Below, piece after piece: positions 27,248 through 32,208 of a DNA stretch of 32,208 nucleotides. Below the pieces are notes generated by a model, which saw only the letters and a list, made by a program, of their open reading frames with translations, was not told the DNA's origin and ran no database searches. Position 1 is the stretch's first letter, and each line of letters starts with the position of its first letter. Location of the stretch: contig JAAOXS010000016.1 of the NCBI GenBank assembly GCA_018220985.1, positions 1-32,208 on the forward strand, written 5' to 3'. The position numbers and the translations under genes were made by a program. This DNA comes from Nanobdellota archaeon. Its GTDB lineage: Archaea; Nanobdellota; Nanobdellia; PEZQ01.

Positions 27248-27633
27248 AAAGTGTTCGCGTTAAAATTTGTAAGTTGTGTAAGCAAATGTTTTGGCATAAT
27301 AAGAAGATTAAGCCTGGGAAAGTTATGGATTTTGACGTTGTTGTTGAGGAAGTGGTTTGTAAGGATTGTGAACCGAAGCCTTTTAGAGCTCTTGTCCAGT
27401 TGCGCGGTTTCAGTGAGCCTGTGTTCGGCGATTTTAAGAATAGTTTAAAGTTGTGGAAAAAGGTTAAGGGTGGTTTTGATTTGCAGTTTTCTACTGCACG
27501 TTCTTCTAACGCGTATTATAAGTGGTTGAAAAAGAAGATGCCTGATTTGAAAGTGAAGCGCACTAGGTCTCATGTGAGCACGAAGGGTGGGGAAAAAATT
27601 TATCGTCCAACAATTTGTTTTAGAAAAATTTAA
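27244..27633 (+). CDS. Short NMD3-like zinc protein (putative ribosomal large-subunit export/assembly factor homologue)
   Basis: CKLC...CKDC pair followed by FRALVQLRG, and SSNAYYKWLKKKMPDLKVKRTRSHVSTKGGEKIYRPTICFRK resembling the NMD3 core; third in the aIF2-beta/DUF424 operon. Confidence 0.55.
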   Translation: MKSVRVKICKLCKQMFWHNKKIKPGKVMDFDVVVEEVVCKDCEPKPFRALVQLRGFSEPVFGDFKNSLKLWKKVKGGFDLQFSTARSSNAYYKWLKKKMPDLKVKRTRSHVSTKGGEKIYRPTICFRKI

Positions 27634-27639
27634 AAACGT
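27625..27639. repeat. Direct repeat copy 1 (aaaatttaaaaacgt)
   Basis: Exact 15-mer also present at 28703-28717; this copy covers the TAA stop of the NMD3-like ORF. Confidence 0.6.
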
Positions 27640-27659
27640 GATAAAATTCAATTTTTTTT

Positions 27660-28604
27660 ATGATTAATAAAAAAGTCTTAGAATTCGTTAAAGAAGGAGT
27701 ATTGCCCTACAATTTAAAAAATAATGAGGAGCAATTTGAAGAAGAGGAAAAACGTTTTTTATCTAATGCTTTAGAATACACTAAAAAAAGAGATTATATT
27801 ATTAATAATTTAGATAATGTTTTTCAAGTTGATAATTTAAATTTTGACTTAATAAGTGAAGTTAACTTTTCTCATTTAAATATTAATTTTAAAGTTCCAA
27901 TTTTAATCATGGACGCTGGTCTTGAAGATTTAGTAAAATATCATAAAGTTGAAAATTATACTCGTGAAAACATATATGAAAATCATTATGAACAAGAACG
28001 AAGTTATGTTAAAAGACCTATAAAAAAAGGTTTTATTGAAAAAATAAAATTACACTATTATAGTGAAAAATATGGATACTGGCATGATTCTCCATTTTCA
28101 GAACAGCCAATTATTATTCTTCCTAAATCATATTCTGAAAGTGATTTGCACCTAAAAGCAATTTATGCAATAAGAAATAATATTTCTAAAATAAACAGAG
28201 ATGAAAAGATGAATTTTTTAATAAGTGAGTTTGTAGCAAAAAATGGGCAAAATTTAACACCTATCCAATGGGGTGTATCTCTCGATGAGAGTAAAGTAAC
28301 ATTAAAGAACTATTTGTTTCTAGGAATCAAATATTATAAAACTAACAGCAAAACAAGAAATATAGTACATAATTTTAGTAAATTATTATGTACTAATCAA
28401 AAGATTAGTAAGCTTCTTCTTCACGTAAAACAAACTGATATGCCTCTTTTAATTGAGTATGGCATTACTAATTTTTTAAGTAAGCAGATAAATAAAGAAG
28501 AAGTTCTATATGTTGGAGGTTCAGATAGTAATATTGTTAAAGAACGTAATTTCAAAAGTTTTGTTGGAACAGTTATAAAACATCATTATAAGCATGAATT
28601 TTGA
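27660..28604 (+). CDS. Orphan protein of unknown function (314 aa)
   Basis: Uninterrupted ORF with a TATA-like tttaaaaa 27 nt upstream of ATG; no recognisable family; coding strand visibly richer in A and poorer in GTT-type codons than its neighbours. Confidence 0.6.
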   Translation: MINKKVLEFVKEGVLPYNLKNNEEQFEEEEKRFLSNALEYTKKRDYIINNLDNVFQVDNLNFDLISEVNFSHLNINFKVPILIMDAGLEDLVKYHKVENYTRENIYENHYEQERSYVKRPIKKGFIEKIKLHYYSEKYGYWHDSPFSEQPIIILPKSYSESDLHLKAIYAIRNNISKINRDEKMNFLISEFVAKNGQNLTPIQWGVSLDESKVTLKNYLFLGIKYYKTNSKTRNIVHNFSKLLCTNQKISKLLLHVKQTDMPLLIEYGITNFLSKQINKEEVLYVGGSDSNIVKERNFKSFVGTVIKHHYKHEF

Positions 28605-28702
28605 AAAAAGTTTAATTATTTTATTCAAAATAGAACTGAAGACGTTTTTTTCTAAAGAAGTTGCTTTACTCGCTAAATACAATTTTAAGAAAACACTAGT
28701 TT

Positions 28703-28717
28703 AAAATTTAAAAACGT
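28703..28717. repeat. Direct repeat copy 2 (aaaatttaaaaacgt)
   Basis: Exact copy of 27625-27639, downstream of the orphan ORF and upstream of asnS. Confidence 0.6.
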
Positions 28718-28821
28718 AAACTTTAAAACATTATTATAGTTTAATAATTCTTATGGGTGTTTGTCCCAATTGTTAGTTCTGAAAAAGATTTAACTATTAT
28801 TAATGAGGTGAGATTAGTGTT

Positions 28822-30096
28822 ATGAAACGTGTTTTTGTAAGTGAAGCTTTAAAAAAAAATGGAAGTGTTTTATTAAAAGGTTGGGTTTATCGTATTCGTA
28901 AAAGTAAAAACTTGGTTTTCATCATTTTACGAGATAGTACTGGTATTATTCAGTGCACTGTCAAAAATGATAATCCTTATTTTAATGTTGCGAATGCATT
29001 GACAATAGAATCTTCTATTGAAGTTATTGGCAAAACCAAAACTGACGCTCGTGCAGTCACAGGTGTTGAAGTTGTTGTTAATAAGGTTCACGTGTTCCAG
29101 AATGCGGAAAAGTATCCTATTACTAAAGACAAGTCCACTGAACATTTAATGGATTATCGTCATTTATGGTTACGATCGCAGAAAATGATTGCAATCCTAA
29201 AAATTCGCGAACAAGTTTTGAAAAGTTTTAGGGATTGGTATTTCAAAAATGATTATCACGAAACTAACGGTCCAATGTTTGTAGGAACTAAAGGTGAGGA
29301 AGGAGGTGAGTTGTTTGAATTGGATTATTTCGGTCAGCCAGGTTATCTTACTCAAACCTCTCAAATGCATTTAGAAGCCCTGATTTTTGCTTTAGGGAAA
29401 GTCTTCACAATTAGCCCCACTTTTAGAGCTGAAAAATCACGTACGCGCAAGCACTTAACTGAATTTTTGATGATGGAAGGGGAAATGCCTTTTTACAATT
29501 TGAGTATGGCTTTGAAAGATTTAGAGAACATGATTGTTTTCGTTTGCCGTGAAGTTGCCAAAAATTGTGATAAAGAATTATTAAGTATTGGTCAGGATCC
29601 TAAATATTTACTTTCAATTAAAGCACCTTTTGAAAAGAAAACTTATGAAACGTGCATTGATGAATTACGTAAGAAAGGCAGTAAAATAAAGTACGGTGAG
29701 GACATTAAAACTGAAGATGAGCAATTATTAATGAAAGGCAGGAAAAGTTTTTTGTTCATAACTCACTGGCCGCGTGAGTTGAAAGCGTTTTACATGAAGG
29801 TTAGTGATAATGCTAAGACTGTTGAGTGTTATGATTTGCAGGCGCCGTCTGGTTTCGGTGAGATTGTTGGAGGTTCTGAGCGTGAGACTGATATTAAGGA
29901 GATTGTTGCAAATTTGGAGCGTGAAGGTGATGATCCGAAAAGGTATGAGTGGTATTTGGATTTAAGGCGTTATGGTAGCGTGCCTCATGCGGGTTATGGT
30001 TTGGGTGTTGCAAGGTTTGTTGCTTGGTTAACTAATGCTGAACATGTGCGTGATGCTGTGCCGTTTCCAAGATTTATTAATCGTTTGAAACCTTAA
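28822..30096 (+). CDS. asnS: Asparaginyl-tRNA synthetase (class II)
   Basis: LKGWVYRIRKSKNLVFIILRDSTGIIQCTV anticodon-binding OB fold; GYLTQTSQMHLEALIFALGKVFTISPTFRAEKSRTRKHLTEFLMMEGEM; WYLDLRRYGSVPHAGYGLGVARFVAWLTNAEHVRDAVPFPRFINRLKP fits AsnRS better than AspRS. Confidence 0.88.
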   Translation: MKRVFVSEALKKNGSVLLKGWVYRIRKSKNLVFIILRDSTGIIQCTVKNDNPYFNVANALTIESSIEVIGKTKTDARAVTGVEVVVNKVHVFQNAEKYPITKDKSTEHLMDYRHLWLRSQKMIAILKIREQVLKSFRDWYFKNDYHETNGPMFVGTKGEEGGELFELDYFGQPGYLTQTSQMHLEALIFALGKVFTISPTFRAEKSRTRKHLTEFLMMEGEMPFYNLSMALKDLENMIVFVCREVAKNCDKELLSIGQDPKYLLSIKAPFEKKTYETCIDELRKKGSKIKYGEDIKTEDEQLLMKGRKSFLFITHWPRELKAFYMKVSDNAKTVECYDLQAPSGFGEIVGGSERETDIKEIVANLEREGDDPKRYEWYLDLRRYGSVPHAGYGLGVARFVAWLTNAEHVRDAVPFPRFINRLKP

Positions 30097-30129
30097 CCTT
30101 TTTAAACAGAACTTTAGTATTCTTTGGTT

Positions 30130-30450
30130 ATGGCCAAGTATCAGAAGAAGCGTTTTGATGATAATGTTAGTGATATTACTCGTGTTAGAATGCCTAAAAA
30201 TGGTGAAATGTTAGGTTTTGTTGAGCGTTTACTTGGCGCGGCTCGTATGTATGTTAGGTGTGAGGATGGTAAGGTTCGTCTTTGCCGTGTTCCTGGTGGT
30301 AAAAGGCGTTATGTGTGGGTTCGTGAAAATGATTTGGTTATTGTTAAGCCCTGGGAGTTAGAGGGTGATTCTAAGGGTGATGTTGTTTTTAAGTATCAGC
30401 GCACTCAAGAAGCGTATTTGCGTAATAAAGGTTTTTTGAAAAATTTATAA
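30130..30450 (+). CDS. Translation initiation factor 1A
   Basis: RVRMPKNGEMLGFVERLLGAARMYVRCEDGKVRLCRVPGGKRRYVWVRENDLVIVKPWE; ATG 30130 preferred. Confidence 0.96.
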   Translation: MAKYQKKRFDDNVSDITRVRMPKNGEMLGFVERLLGAARMYVRCEDGKVRLCRVPGGKRRYVWVRENDLVIVKPWELEGDSKGDVVFKYQRTQEAYLRNKGFLKNL

Positions 30451-30941
30451 TGGAATTCTCTAAAATAGTGAAAATACCTGAAGAGAGAGTGATTAAGTTA
30501 CTGGAAGTTAGGGATTTGGTTGAGGAAAAGTTGGATGTTAGCATAAAAATTTCTGGTAATGATGTTATGGTTTCAGGTTCTTCTATTGAATTAGTTAAGG
30601 CTCATAACGTGGTGATGGCTATTGGTAGGGGTTTTTCAACTGATAAGGCGTTGTTCTTGTTGCAGGATGATTTTTCTTTGGATGTTATTGAAATTGGCGA
30701 TTTTGCTAGGACTCAGAAAGCGTTTATTCGTTTGAAGGGTCGTGTTATTGGTGATGAGGGTAGGGCTAAGCGTTTTATTGAGAAGAACACTAATTGTCTT
30801 ATTCGTGTTTACGGTAAGACTGTTAGCATTATTGGTAAGTCAGAGGAGTTGATTAATGCTCGTAGGGCTGTTATCATGTTGTTAGAAGGCTCTAAGCATG
30901 GTACTGCTTACAGGTTTTTAGATGAGAAAATAGTTGATTAA
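30450..30941 (+). CDS. KH-domain RNA-binding protein (Dim2/Pno1/Krr1-like)
   Basis: Two KH modules; GRVIGDEGRAKRFIEKNTNCLIRVYGKTVSIIGKSEELINARRAVIMLLEGSKHGTAYRFL typical of archaeal Dim2; follows aIF1A. Confidence 0.9.
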   Translation: MEFSKIVKIPEERVIKLLEVRDLVEEKLDVSIKISGNDVMVSGSSIELVKAHNVVMAIGRGFSTDKALFLLQDDFSLDVIEIGDFARTQKAFIRLKGRVIGDEGRAKRFIEKNTNCLIRVYGKTVSIIGKSEELINARRAVIMLLEGSKHGTAYRFLDEKIVD

Positions 30942-31016
30942 ATTTATAATAAATAGATTTAAAAAGTAGTTTTTCCTTAAACCATTATCTTAATTATAAA
31001 CGTTTAAGAAGTGAGT

Positions 31017-32208
31017 ATGGCAAAAATTAAAGCATTAGAACTGGCTAAACAGCATAAAGCAGTGTCCATTGCAGAGTTTTTCGAAAAAAATAGGCATTTG
31101 CTGGGTTTCGGCTCTAAAAGGCAGGCTATGTTAACTTGTATTAAGGAGTCTGTTGATAATAGTTTAGACGCTTGTGAGGAGTCTAAGATTTTGCCAGATA
31201 TCAAAGTTGAAATTCATGATTTGGGTAAGGATAAGTTCAAAATAATTGTTCAGGATAATGGTCCTGGAATTATTAAGAAAAATTTGTCTAAAGCGTTTGG
31301 AAAGTTATTGTACGGTTCTAAATTTCACGGTTCCAAGCAAGGTCGTGGTCAGCAGGGTATTGGTATTACTTCTTGTGTTCTTTACTCTCAGTTAACAACT
31401 GGTAAAGCGACGAAGGTTATTTCTAAGATTGATGAGAAGATTCCTGCTTATTCTATTGAAATCATGCTTGATACCACTAATAATGAGCCTCGTATTCTTG
31501 AGGAAAAGCTTGATGAGCGTTTCAAATATTTGGGCACTCGTGTTGAGCTTGAAATTCTCGGTGAGTACTTGGCTACGGGTAAGCAAAGTGTTGAGGAGTA
31601 TTTGAGAAGAACGAGTATTGTTAATCCGCACGCGCGTATCCTGTTCATAAGGCCTGATAAGAAAAAAGTTGTTTTTCATAGAACGATTGATAGGTTGCCT
31701 ATAATGCCTAAGCAAATCAAGCCGCACCCTGATGGTTTGGAGTTAGGTATTTTGTTGAAAATGTTGTTGAATTCGGGTAGTAAGACTCTTAAATCGTTTT
31801 TGAGAACTGAGTTTTCAAGTATTGGTGCTAAGACTGCTGAAGAAATTTTGGGTAAAGCTGGTTTAAGTCCACGTAATCATCCTCAAATGCTTTCGCGTGA
31901 TAAATCTGAAAAGTTATTGCATGCTATGCAGGAAACTTCTATTCAAGCTCCGCCTCTTGATTGTTTAAGCCCTATTGGTGAGACCGCGTTTAATAAGAGT
32001 ATGAAAATGGAGATTCCAGCTGAGTTTTACACTACTGTTACCCGCAAGCCTGTATCTTATCGTGGTATGCCTTTTCAAGTTGAAGTTAGTCTCGCTTATG
32101 GTGGTGAGTTGCCCAAGGATAAAATTGCTAAGGTTATGCGTTTCGCTAATAAGGTTCCACTCATTTACGAGGATTACGCTTGCGCTATCACGCAGTCAAT
32201 TAAGAAAA
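31017..32208 (+). CDS. top6B: DNA topoisomerase VI subunit B (3' end beyond window)
   Basis: Not in the ORF track because it runs off the end. ATG 31017: MAKIKALELAKQHKAVSIAEFFEKNRHLLGFGSKRQAMLTCIKESVDNSLDACEE...VQDNGPGI...GRGQQGIGITSCVLYSQLTTGK (GHKL motifs). Confidence 0.96.
   Translation, partial: MAKIKALELAKQHKAVSIAEFFEKNRHLLGFGSKRQAMLTCIKESVDNSLDACEESKILPDIKVEIHDLGKDKFKIIVQDNGPGIIKKNLSKAFGKLLYGSKFHGSKQGRGQQGIGITSCVLYSQLTTGKATKVISKIDEKIPAYSIEIMLDTTNNEPRILEEKLDERFKYLGTRVELEILGEYLATGKQSVEEYLRRTSIVNPHARILFIRPDKKKVVFHRTIDRLPIMPKQIKPHPDGLELGILLKMLLNSGSKTLKSFLRTEFSSIGAKTAEEILGKAGLSPRNHPQMLSRDKSEKLLHAMQETSIQAPPLDCLSPIGETAFNKSMKMEIPAEFYTTVTRKPVSYRGMPFQVEVSLAYGGELPKDKIAKVMRFANKVPLIYEDYACAITQSIKK

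Noticed and set aside
28605-28821. Possible ncRNA (C/D or H/ACA guide) in the 217-bp gap upstream of asnS
   Set aside because: No clear C/D boxes with spacing, only a weak GGG/CCC hairpin near 28754; not enough evidence to call.
31004-31727. Minus-strand ORFs within the top6B region
   Set aside because: The plus strand encodes an uninterrupted Top6B with GHKL motifs; these are antisense artefacts.
1-32208. CRISPR array, tRNA/rRNA genes, inteins, transposases
   Set aside because: No regularly spaced repeats, cloverleaf or rRNA-like stretches seen; MCM, RFC and Top6B motifs are uninterrupted; no transposase or integrase motifs in any ORF.

Overview
AT-rich archaeal chromosome window. The strongest markers are a TATA-binding protein, MCM, RFC large and small subunits, a thermosome, a Nop5/fibrillarin pair, RpoL, TFS, aIF2-beta, aIF1A, AsnRS, a Dim2-like KH protein and a 3'-truncated Top6B. 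The reduced proteins and the pilus-like locus style suggest a DPANN-type archaeon; that placement is inference. Most of the window is dense information-processing operons. Accessory or unusual content: (1) an ~11 kb type IV pilus/Tad-like locus (5972-17036) with a coiled-coil protein, a pilin-like protein, a secretion ATPase, two separate single-domain T2SF platform proteins (one with a C-terminal Ig/CarboxypepD-like domain), and three further pilin-like proteins including a 1342-aa giant; (2) a divergent cassette of membrane-anchored wHTH regulator / secreted 539-aa protein / SdpI-family protein, with an inverted-repeat operator candidate in the divergent promoter; (3) a compositionally distinct orphan ORF (27660-28604) bracketed by an exact 15-bp direct repeat that covers the stop codon of the upstream gene; (4) a free-standing protein resembling the C-terminal domain of IleRS (DUF5915-like); (5) reduced Nop5 and a mini NMD3-like protein; (6) a PhnN-like ribose 1,5-bisphosphokinase; (7) a recurring ~27-nt spacing between TATA-like boxes and start codons, implying leaderless mRNAs. 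I saw no rRNA, tRNA, CRISPR array or transposase. All family calls come from reading motifs by eye; no database search was run.
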